Shown here: in pieces, positions 17,527 to 25,076 of the stretch
How positions within the stretch are numbered: the stretch's first letter is position 1
Layout of the letters: every line of letters begins with the position of its first letter
NCBI RefSeq assembly: GCF_900177405.1
Contig: NZ_LT840185.1
Location: 124,001-188,000 of the forward strand
Length of the DNA stretch: 64,000 bases
Reading direction: 5' to 3'
DNA from: Allosphingosinicella indica
GTDB taxonomy: Bacteria > Pseudomonadota > Alphaproteobacteria > Sphingomonadales > Sphingomonadaceae
The notes under the pieces: model-generated
The model's database searches: none
Told to the model about the DNA's origin: nothing
The model's input: the letters and a program-made list of their open reading frames with translations, nothing else
Program-made: the position numbers and the translations under genes

Positions 17527-19642
17527 CGCGCGTCTCGCCGGAGCCCAGATCGAACCGGCGCATCAAGGCTCTCGCCTCCGGATCGCGCCCACGAAAATCT
17601 CTGAACGCCTGGCTGGCCGGGACCCGTGCGCCGCGCGACATTATCGTGTCATAATATCGCTTCGCGACCTTCTCGTCGAAGAAGCCGCCGGGTGCGCGAA
17701 CGAACGCTTCGGCCAGATCGGCGGCAAGCATATCCGACCAGAGATAGGTGTAGACGCCCGCCGCATATTCGCTGGCGGCGAAGCTATGGAAACTTTGCAA
17801 TGCGCGCATCACCGGGTCCACCGTGCCCGGCAGCCGCATCTGCGCGAGCAGCTTGGCTTCTTCGGCGGCGACATCGATCTCGCGGCCGTCTGCCATCATG
17901 TGCAGACGCAGGTCGGTAAGCGCGGTCGCGAGATAGTCGAGATTGACACTGAACACGCGATCGAACCGAACGACCCGGCGCAGTTTTTCCGCCAGAGCGA
18001 CCGGCATCGGCTCGCCAGTGTCACTATGGATCGCCAAGCGCGACAGGGTGGCAGGCTCGAGAAGCCAGCGCTCGTTCAGCAGCGACGGGGTCTCGACAAA
18101 ATCCCATGGCAGGGCCAGCGGGCCAGTCGCGGCATAGGGCGAGCTGTTGGCGAGAAAGTGCAGTGCATGGCCGAACTCGTGGAACAGGACATTCGCGACT
18201 TCGTAATCGACTGTCGCCGGCGCGCCCTCGAGGCCGGGCTCGGCATTGGAATGCAACGCCACGACCGGAAGCACGGATCCCGACCGTCCGGCCCGATATT
18301 GCGAGGCCCAGGATCCGCGCTGTTTGCCGTCTCGGCGAAACAGGTCGACGTAGAGAAAGCCGATGGCTCGGTCATCGCGTTTGACTTCGAAAACGCGGAT
18401 ATCGGGACTGACGACATCGACGTCCGGCAGCGGTTTGAACGAGACGCCATAGGTACGCTCGGCCGCCCACATCATTGCATCGAGCAATCTGGCGACCTGC
18501 AAATAGGGCTCGACGCTCTTGCTGTCGAAGCCGAAGCGGGCCTGTTTCAGCTTCTCGGCGTAATAGAGATAGTCGGACGCCGCGATGGGACCGGGCAGGC
18601 CGTCCGCGCGGGCGATCTCCGACATGGCTGCCAGCCGTCGCCCGGTTTCCGACGCTACCGGCTCCCAGGCATCCGTCAGCAGATCGAGCGCGGCGCGGGG
18701 ACCTGGCACCATCCGGCCTTCGAAGGCGAGCTCGGCATAGTTCGCCTTTCCGAACAGCTTCGCCTTCTGGCCGCGAAGTTTCAGGATCGCCGACGCCACC
18801 GGAGCATTGTCGGTTTCACCCTGGTGCGTGCCGCGGCTCATCCACATCCGCCAGACGTCCGCGCGTAGACTTGGATCGTTCGCCCGCTTCGCGACGGACC
18901 AGACCGCTGGCCGGCTATTGCGGATCACCCAGCTATCGGATTTGCCGAACTCGATCGCCGCGGCTTTCGCGGCGCGCCTGTCCGCCTCGTCCATGCCGGC
19001 GAGCCGGTCCTCGTCGCGAACCTCGACGAACCGCGTCGCCTCGTCTTTGGCAACGTTCGCGGCGAAGCGCTGCTGCAGGCCCGCCAGCTCGGCATTGATA
19101 CGCGACAGTTCGGACTTTGCCGCAGGATCGAGCCGCGCACCCCGGCGCAGCATCCGGTCGCGGATAACTTCGGTCAGGCGCCGGGCGTCTGGTGACAGGT
19201 CCAGATTGGGTAACTGACGATAGACCGCCTCCACTCTTGCGAACAGCACCGGATCGAGCGCCACCTCGTCGTCGAGAGCCTGACGCAGCGGCGCGATCTT
19301 CGCGGCTACGGCGCGAATGGAGTCGTCCGATTTGGTGGCCGTATAGATCGAATAGACGGCGTGCACGCGCTCCAGCGCGTCGCCGCTGCGTTCCAGCGCC
19401 AGAACGCTATTCTCGAAGCTTGGGGGCGCCGGGTTGTTCGCGATCGCCCGGATTTCGCTCCGCATCGTTTCGATCGCCGCGGCGTATTCGGTTTCGAGCT
19501 GGGCGGCCGTCACCCCCCGCACCCGGGGAAGACCGTGCGCGCCGCCCCACGGCGCCGTCAGCGCGGGGGGAACGACGGCGGCGCCCGCGGGCCCCGCGCC
19601 GGCCCATGCCATCAGACCGGCCATCACGGCGGCCCATTTCAT
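17519..19642 (-). CDS. Exported M3 family peptidase (peptidyl-dipeptidase Dcp/oligopeptidase A type)
   Basis: A 707-residue thermolysin-clan metallopeptidase. Zinc ligands sit in HEFGH (488-492, LFHEFGHALHFLA) with the third ligand Glu517 25 residues after it in WDFVETPS, as in M3 enzymes. The C-terminal substrate loop SEYAAGVYTYLWSDMLAADL is also typical. The N terminus (MKWAAVMAGLMAWAGAGPAGAA) is a signal peptide, so it acts in the periplasm on short peptides. It overlaps the upstream hydrolase gene by 4 bases and the downstream MFS gene by 8 bases, giving a tightly coupled unit. Confidence 0.93.
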   Translation of the reverse strand: MKWAAVMAGLMAWAGAGPAGAAVVPPALTAPWGGAHGLPRVRGVTAAQLETEYAAAIETMRSEIRAIANNPAPPSFENSVLALERSGDALERVHAVYSIYTATKSDDSIRAVAAKIAPLRQALDDEVALDPVLFARVEAVYRQLPNLDLSPDARRLTEVIRDRMLRRGARLDPAAKSELSRINAELAGLQQRFAANVAKDEATRFVEVRDEDRLAGMDEADRRAAKAAAIEFGKSDSWVIRNSRPAVWSVAKRANDPSLRADVWRMWMSRGTHQGETDNAPVASAILKLRGQKAKLFGKANYAELAFEGRMVPGPRAALDLLTDAWEPVASETGRRLAAMSEIARADGLPGPIAASDYLYYAEKLKQARFGFDSKSVEPYLQVARLLDAMMWAAERTYGVSFKPLPDVDVVSPDIRVFEVKRDDRAIGFLYVDLFRRDGKQRGSWASQYRAGRSGSVLPVVALHSNAEPGLEGAPATVDYEVANVLFHEFGHALHFLANSSPYAATGPLALPWDFVETPSLLNERWLLEPATLSRLAIHSDTGEPMPVALAEKLRRVVRFDRVFSVNLDYLATALTDLRLHMMADGREIDVAAEEAKLLAQMRLPGTVDPVMRALQSFHSFAASEYAAGVYTYLWSDMLAADLAEAFVRAPGGFFDEKVAKRYYDTIMSRGARVPASQAFRDFRGRDPEARALMRRFDLGSGETRGD

Positions 19643-20808
19643 TGCAGCGCCGCCCGGGCGACCGTCGCCACGACGAAGGCGGGTGCCTCATAGGGAAAGT
19701 TGTGCCCGGTGCCCTCGGGCGCAACGACCCGCTCGCTGTTGACGGACGTCGCCAGATAGCGTTCTCGCGTCGCGGCGAAGAACCGCTGCATACGCATCGC
19801 CTCACGCTGTTCGGCGTTGGCCGCTTCGTTCAGCGTGCCGAATTCCTTGAGGTCGCCCGGAGCAACCAGAAAGACCGGCAAAGGACTAAGATCGCCATCA
19901 TAGACCACGGTGTTCCACGCCACGCTGGCGAGCCCGGCGGGAGACAGTTCCCGGTAGATGGAATAGGAAGCCATGTGTGCGGCCGGCGATTTCTCCAGTT
20001 CGCGAACCGCTTCCCCCGGTGCGCCGAGCTCGCGGTCGATCGTCGCCAACAGCTTCGCGACCGGCGGCGGCGGCGGCGGCGTACCCTTCAATTTCTCATA
20101 GTCGATCGCGAACAGACCGAGCAGGCCGCCGAACAAAGCATCGCGCCGCATGTCTCCCAACGCGCCCAGCACGGGACCGTAGACGATCGTGTCGGGGGGA
20201 GTCGCATCGAGAAGGATCAGCGCCTTTACCCGCTCGGGATGACGACGCGCCATATTGGCGGACAGCAATCCGCCGAACGAATGGCCGACCAGTACGAACG
20301 GTCCCTTCTCTCCCGCGGCGTCCAGGGCTGCCCACATTTCGTCCGCTTCCTTCGCTGTGGTGCGAGGGAAGGTGCCGACGTCGCTCCAGCCAGTGCCCGG
20401 CCGGTCGATCAGGATCGAGCGGAACTGGCCCACCATCCGGCGATGCAGGTTGTGGATCGCATAGCCGCCGGTGTGCCCGCCCGCGAACCAGACGAGCGTA
20501 GGACGTCCACGCGCCTCACCCTCGGCGAGAATATGGACGCGATGCCCGCCGACATCGACGAACCGGCCCGGCGGCGGATATTTGGCTGCGACTTGCCGGG
20601 TCTGAGCGAGATGCACCAGCGCGCCGATCACCATCAGCCCGCTTAGGAGGGACATCGAAAAGCCGACCGCAAAAGCTGCCCATCGCCCGCGCCGTTCCAC
20701 GCGCCTTCGCCCTGACTTAATCAGTGCGAGTCCCGGCAGGAGCATGATTGCCGCCAAGAGCAGACCTGCAGCATCATGGCTCAGCAACCCCAGCACCCAG
20801 TCGCTCAT
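19639..20808 (-). CDS. Membrane-anchored alpha/beta hydrolase
   Basis: A 389-residue protein. Two hydrophobic N-terminal helices (about residues 11-30 and 44-67) precede an alpha/beta-hydrolase domain. The nucleophile is Ser177 in VGHSFGG, the oxyanion region is VWFAGGHTGG, and a His near the C terminus (GTGHNFPYEAP) completes the triad. The sequence is of the proline-iminopeptidase/esterase type. It is the first gene of the leftward unit (hydrolase, M3 peptidase, MFS) and starts 33 bases from the conserved palindrome shared with the TonB-receptor promoter. Confidence 0.87.
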   Translation of the reverse strand: MSDWVLGLLSHDAAGLLLAAIMLLPGLALIKSGRRRVERRGRWAAFAVGFSMSLLSGLMVIGALVHLAQTRQVAAKYPPPGRFVDVGGHRVHILAEGEARGRPTLVWFAGGHTGGYAIHNLHRRMVGQFRSILIDRPGTGWSDVGTFPRTTAKEADEMWAALDAAGEKGPFVLVGHSFGGLLSANMARRHPERVKALILLDATPPDTIVYGPVLGALGDMRRDALFGGLLGLFAIDYEKLKGTPPPPPPVAKLLATIDRELGAPGEAVRELEKSPAAHMASYSIYRELSPAGLASVAWNTVVYDGDLSPLPVFLVAPGDLKEFGTLNEAANAEQREAMRMQRFFAATRERYLATSVNSERVVAPEGTGHNFPYEAPAFVVATVARAALQ

Positions 20809-20830
20809 GCCGCTCCCCAGCCTTTCCTAT

Positions 20831-20851
20831 CCGATACATTAGTGTATTGTA
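20831..20851. promoter_or_regulatory. Putative TetR operator, site A
   Basis: Read on the minus strand the site is TACAATACA-CTAA-TGTATCG, a palindrome with ATACA/TGTAT arms. The same sequence outside the four central bases recurs at 27294-27313. It lies between the divergent units starting at 20808 and 20926, and the TetR gene at 23459 lies in the rightward unit. A second perfect palindrome ACTGATCAGT follows at 20851-20860. Confidence 0.65.
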
Positions 20852-20925
20852 CTGATCAGTGGCTGTCCAGCGACAGGTGGCCGGACGGCGGTTTGGAAAG
20901 GCCGAGGACCAGGAGATTGGCGGGA

Positions 20926-22623
20926 ATGCGCGATGACGCGGCGACATCGAGACTGGCCGATCTGGCGGAGCGCTACTGGGACTTCGAGCGAGAAGAAACG
21001 CCATTCGGCGCGATCCTCGCCGGTCAACCGGTGGCGGGCGATGCGGTGCTTCGCGAATCCGCAGCGGACCATGAACGCCGAATTGTGCGGGCTCGCTTGC
21101 TTCTGGCGCAGGTACTCGGGATCTCGGGGGAAGATCTCGCGTCGCAGGACCGCGCAACGCTGAAACTGCTCGAGCGGGAGCTTACGGCGGTCATCGATCT
21201 GCACGCCGCCGACCTCCATCTGCGGCCTTGGCTGCTGCCTGGCGGTCCTGAATTCAACATCGCCTTTTTCGCAAACTCGACCGTGCTGAGCGATGCCGGC
21301 GCGGCGCACAGATATGTGCGGCGGCTGGCGAGCCTTGCCGCGGCCGTCGACGATCTCGCTGACAATCTGCGGGCCGGCCATGCCAAGGGTATCCGCTTCC
21401 CCGCAGTCGTGCTCAAGGCCGCCGCCGCGAGCGCCGCGGCGGCCGCGGCCGCGGATCCGGCCCAGTCGGCTTATCATGGCCCTTTCGTCCGCGCCGCCGC
21501 GAGCGGTCCCTCGCTGGAGGCGGCCGCGGCGGAGGGGCTAAGAGTAATCAAAGATCGGCTGCTGCCGGCGCTCGGCCGTTACGCGGCGTTGCTCGCCGGG
21601 CCCCTCAGCCAAGGCGCGCGCGAAAATCTATCCTGTGTGGACGCCCCCGGTGGAGCGAATTTCTACCGGACGATGGTGCGCTATTTCACGACCACGGATC
21701 AGGGGCCGGACGAGATTCATCAGCTCGGACTCGCAGAAGTCGCGCGCATCGAAAAGGCACTGGCGGAAATCGCGGCCGCATCGGGCCAGTCGGTGAGCGA
21801 TTATCGCGCCGCACTTGTAGCCGATCGAAGCTTCATCTCGCCGTCCTCGGATGCCCTGCTCGACTCCATTCGGGCGCTCTGCAAGCGTATCGACGGCCTC
21901 ATCCCGACATGGTTCGGACGCGTGCCGCGCGCAACGTACGGCGTGGCCGCGATCCCGGCGGCATCCTCGTCCGCGCTGCCGCCGGCTTATGCCCAGCCTG
22001 GTCCCGCCGACGGATCGGCGCCCGGCATGTTCTGGGTGAGCGGCCTGCCCGATAAATGCCCGAGTTTCATGCATCCGGCGCTTGCCGTCCATGAGGCCTG
22101 GCCGGGCCATCTGATGCACATCGCGCTCCTTCAGGAACTGGACACGCTGCCCGCCTTCCGCCGCTATGGTGCTGTCAAATATACCGCCTGCATCGAAGGC
22201 TGGGCGCTCTATTGCGAGGGGCTTGCCGACGAGATGGGACTGTATGCGAGCCCGGCCGAGCAGTTCGGGCGTCTGCAAATGGAGCTTTGGCGGGCACTGC
22301 GCCTCGTCGTCGACACCGGCATCCACTGGTATGACTGGAGCCGCGAAACCGCGATTGACTATATGGACAGCCGCCTCGCCTTATCGCGGGACACGATAGC
22401 GGCGGAGGTCGATCGCTATGCCGCGATGCCCGGCCAGGCGCTGGGATATCAGGTCGGCAATCTGAAAATGCGCGCGCTGCGTGCCCGCGCCGAACAGGAA
22501 CTCGGGGACGCGTTTCGCCACCGCGACTTTCACGAAGCAGTGATGACGGCCGGCGCGGTGACGCTGCCGCTCCTCGACGATCTCGTTCAGGACTGGATCG
22601 ACCAGTCGCGCGCGGCGGCCTGA
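20926..22623 (+). CDS. DUF885 family metallopeptidase-like protein
   Basis: A 565-residue DUF885 protein. The zinc motif HEAWPGH is at 389-395, followed 29 residues later by a Glu in ACIEGWALYCEGLADEMG, a gluzincin-like arrangement. DUF885 members are putative carboxypeptidase-like enzymes acting on short or modified peptides. ATG 20926 is chosen since the family begins with the ADLAERYWDFE helix and AGGAG lies upstream; an in-frame extension to 20776 would run into the divergent gene. No signal peptide, so it is cytosolic. Residues about 165-185 are an Ala-rich run. It is the first gene of the rightward unit that includes an alpha/beta hydrolase and the TetR regulator. Confidence 0.88.
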   Translation: MRDDAATSRLADLAERYWDFEREETPFGAILAGQPVAGDAVLRESAADHERRIVRARLLLAQVLGISGEDLASQDRATLKLLERELTAVIDLHAADLHLRPWLLPGGPEFNIAFFANSTVLSDAGAAHRYVRRLASLAAAVDDLADNLRAGHAKGIRFPAVVLKAAAASAAAAAAADPAQSAYHGPFVRAAASGPSLEAAAAEGLRVIKDRLLPALGRYAALLAGPLSQGARENLSCVDAPGGANFYRTMVRYFTTTDQGPDEIHQLGLAEVARIEKALAEIAAASGQSVSDYRAALVADRSFISPSSDALLDSIRALCKRIDGLIPTWFGRVPRATYGVAAIPAASSSALPPAYAQPGPADGSAPGMFWVSGLPDKCPSFMHPALAVHEAWPGHLMHIALLQELDTLPAFRRYGAVKYTACIEGWALYCEGLADEMGLYASPAEQFGRLQMELWRALRLVVDTGIHWYDWSRETAIDYMDSRLALSRDTIAAEVDRYAAMPGQALGYQVGNLKMRALRARAEQELGDAFRHRDFHEAVMTAGAVTLPLLDDLVQDWIDQSRAAA

Positions 22624-22628
22624 CGGCG

Positions 22629-23423
22629 ATGCCGGTCGATCCGCGCAGCGGCGTCCATTTCGAACTTCACGGCGCTGGCCGTCCGTTGATGATCGGCCTG
22701 CCCCTCATGGCCTCGCACGTCGAGATATTCGGCCCGAAAAGTGCGGCGATACTGACGGGCTATCTCGACCGGCTGACCGACGTCTACCAGGTGCTCACCC
22801 TCGACTATCCCAGCATCGGCCGAAGCGCGGATATCGCGCCCGACGCTTTGACCGCCGATCGCGTCTGCCAGGACCTTTTGAGCGTCGCCGACGCAGCCGG
22901 GTTCGATCGCTTCGCTTTCTGGGGATACTCTTGGAGCGGTGCGGTCGGCCTTCAGCTTGCGGCGAGGACCGATCGACTTTCGGCGCTGGTGATCGGAGGC
23001 TGGCCGGCCCTCGGCGCGCCTTATGCCGAGGCTCTCGAAGCGTCGACGCGCAAGATCGGGAAGTTCGACGAGGGCGCGCGCGTCGTGCTTCGCAATGACG
23101 AGCAATATGCACAATGGAGCAACTTCTACCGCAGTGTGCTGGGCTGGCCGGAGACTGCGGCGACGCGGCCCGCGCCGATCCCCCGCATGATCTATTTCGG
23201 CGGCGACGGCGATCTGGTGGAAGCGGGCGTGCCGCTGCCGATCGCCAGCCGGATTCGCGCGTCCCGCCCGGCGCTGGCGGCGGCAGGCTGGACCACACAC
23301 GAAATCCCGCATCATGGCCATGAGGTGGCGCACAGGCCCGATCTGGTCGTGCCGCCTGTGCGGCATTTCCTGGACCGGCATCTTGGCACAACAGCAGAAT
23401 TTAGCGGTCGCAGCGGCTTCTGA
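22629..23423 (+). CDS. Alpha/beta hydrolase with GYSWSG nucleophile elbow
   Basis: A 264-residue soluble alpha/beta hydrolase. Recognisable parts are the GAGRPLMIGLP strand and loop, DYPSIGRS, the nucleophile elbow FWGYSWSG (Ser101) and the terminal His in HHGHEVAHRP. The second Gly of GxSxG is replaced by Ser (GYSWS), a small-residue variant compatible with the elbow. The start is five bases after the DUF885 stop, so the genes are co-transcribed. A role in cleaving an ester or amide of the imported substrate is inferred from context. Confidence 0.84.
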   Translation: MPVDPRSGVHFELHGAGRPLMIGLPLMASHVEIFGPKSAAILTGYLDRLTDVYQVLTLDYPSIGRSADIAPDALTADRVCQDLLSVADAAGFDRFAFWGYSWSGAVGLQLAARTDRLSALVIGGWPALGAPYAEALEASTRKIGKFDEGARVVLRNDEQYAQWSNFYRSVLGWPETAATRPAPIPRMIYFGGDGDLVEAGVPLPIASRIRASRPALAAAGWTTHEIPHHGHEVAHRPDLVVPPVRHFLDRHLGTTAEFSGRSGF

Positions 23424-23458
23424 TACAGGAATGGCGAGAAGGAGCAGCGCGCCCCCGC

Positions 23459-24052
23459 ATGGCTAGCAAACAGACAAAGACGCGCTCCGCTGCCGACAAG
23501 GACGAGCAGGCGACGCCGCTGGAAGCGGACTGGATAGCTGCCGCCCGCACGATGCTGATCGAAGGCGGAGTGGCCGCGGTCCAGATAAATCCGCTCGCCC
23601 AGCGCCTGGGGGTCACGCGCGGCGGCTTCTACTGGCGGTTTCGCAACCGGCAGGATTTGCTCGATCACCTGCTCGCCGACTGGCAGAACAGCAATACCCG
23701 CCATTTCCTTCTTGCACTTCAGCGCTCCGGCACGCCGCAGGAACGATATCGCCGGATGGTGCGCATGTTTATCGAGGAGCGCGAATTCGATCCGGCCCTC
23801 GATGCCGCAATCCGGCAATGGGGCGGGATCGACCCCGCCATCGCGGATAAAGTTCGCGAGGCGGACGACCAGCGGATCGACGCGCTGCGGCGCGTCTTTC
23901 TGGATGCGGGCCAGGAAGAGGACGAAGCGATGATCCGCGCCCGGATCGTCTACTTCCACCAGATCGGCTATTATGCGCTCGGTATTCGCGAGACGCGCGA
24001 AAGGCGGCGAACTCTCGCTCCGCTTTACGACCGGATCCTCTGCGGATTCTAG
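23459..24052 (+). CDS. TetR/AcrR family regulator of the peptide locus
   Basis: This 197-residue protein has an N-terminal TetR HTH: WIAAARTMLIEGGVAAVQI, then LAQRLGVTRGGFYWRFRNRQDLL (recognition helix and turn, about residues 45-68), then a helical ligand-binding domain with the RxxYFHQIGYYALGI segment. It lies third in the rightward unit and 4 bases from the convergent M19 gene. Two identical-core palindromes at 20831-20851 and 27294-27313 sit in the divergent promoters of this locus, so it is the natural candidate to bind both and to respond to the imported substrate. Confidence 0.88.
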   Translation: MASKQTKTRSAADKDEQATPLEADWIAAARTMLIEGGVAAVQINPLAQRLGVTRGGFYWRFRNRQDLLDHLLADWQNSNTRHFLLALQRSGTPQERYRRMVRMFIEEREFDPALDAAIRQWGGIDPAIADKVREADDQRIDALRRVFLDAGQEEDEAMIRARIVYFHQIGYYALGIRETRERRRTLAPLYDRILCGF

Positions 24053-24056
24053 AACG

Positions 24057-25058
24057 TCAATCCGGGTGCGTCGCCGTCCAGTTCCCGCCCAGCACCCGTA
24101 GCCAGTTCCCGCCGAGGACAAGAGCGACGTCGTCGTCGGAATAGCCAAGCGCGAGCATGCCTTCGACGATGTCCGGCAACGCCTCCGGCGCCACGAACGG
24201 GAGGCTGTCCGGCAGGCCGCCTGGGAACAATTCCGGCTTGGAGCGGAGATATTCGCGTAGCTCCTCCTGATCGTAGACATAGTCGAGCCCAAGCCCGACA
24301 TGCCTTGGCCCGACGAGCTGCACCGCATGATCGATATGACGCAGGATCGCGGGCACCAGCGGCGCGCCATCCTCCCCGAGGAAATTACCGAGGCCGTTGA
24401 TCCCCACCACGCCGCCCCGCGCAGCGCAGGCCTTTATCATGTCGTCCGAAATGTTGCGCGGATGCGGGAAAACCGCCCCGCAATTCGAGTGCGAAAAGAT
24501 CATTGGCCGGGCGGATGCATCCAATGCCTCGCGCGCGGTGCGCTCGCCGGTATGCGAAAGGCACAGGGTCATCCCGACCCGGTTCATCTCGGCGACGACT
24601 TCCCGTCCGAACGCGGTCAGACCGCCATCATGTTCGTCCATGCATCCGGACCCGACGCTGTTCGACCGGTTGTAGACCAGAAGCATCCAGGTCACCCCCA
24701 GATCGCGATACATTTCGATCAGGCTGAGCTGGTCGCCGATCGCCACGGCGCCTTCTATGTCGAACAAGACTGCGACGCGGCCGGTGCGGCGGGCTTTGTC
24801 CAGCTCCTGCGCCGACGTCACCAGCATGAAATCCCGGTTGTGCTGCCTTAGCCACCGGCGAAACCACGCGGCCATGCGCAGATGCTCTTCGGGCGCCTGA
24901 TCGCCGAACCCCAGGTTCAACGTGACCGCCGAAAAACCGCTCTCCTTGGCGCGGGCAAGCTCGGGCAGGAACGTCTCGTCCCCGTAGCGCAGCGGCATGC
25001 AGGCATGATTGTCCCAGACGAAGGACCGCTCGATCAAATCCTGTGCCCGCTCGCGCAT
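24057..25058 (-). CDS. M19 membrane-dipeptidase-like hydrolase with variant first metal motif
   Basis: A 333-residue protein of the renal dipeptidase (M19) family, amidohydrolase fold. These zinc enzymes cleave dipeptides, including ones with a C-terminal D-residue, and some cleave beta-lactams. Conserved parts: FDIEGAVAIGDQ (bridging Glu), LSHTGERTAREALDAS, FSHSNCGAV, GLDYVYD. The usual first motif HxD is WDNHACMP here, so Cys20 stands where Asp is expected after His18. ATG 25058 is used; TTG 25070 is an alternative and GGGAG lies just before both. It follows the TonB receptor by 18 bases and is probably co-transcribed with it. No signal peptide. Confidence 0.87.
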   Translation of the reverse strand: MRERAQDLIERSFVWDNHACMPLRYGDETFLPELARAKESGFSAVTLNLGFGDQAPEEHLRMAAWFRRWLRQHNRDFMLVTSAQELDKARRTGRVAVLFDIEGAVAIGDQLSLIEMYRDLGVTWMLLVYNRSNSVGSGCMDEHDGGLTAFGREVVAEMNRVGMTLCLSHTGERTAREALDASARPMIFSHSNCGAVFPHPRNISDDMIKACAARGGVVGINGLGNFLGEDGAPLVPAILRHIDHAVQLVGPRHVGLGLDYVYDQEELREYLRSKPELFPGGLPDSLPFVAPEALPDIVEGMLALGYSDDDVALVLGGNWLRVLGGNWTATHPD

Positions 25059-25076
25059 CTCGCCGACCAACTCCCG

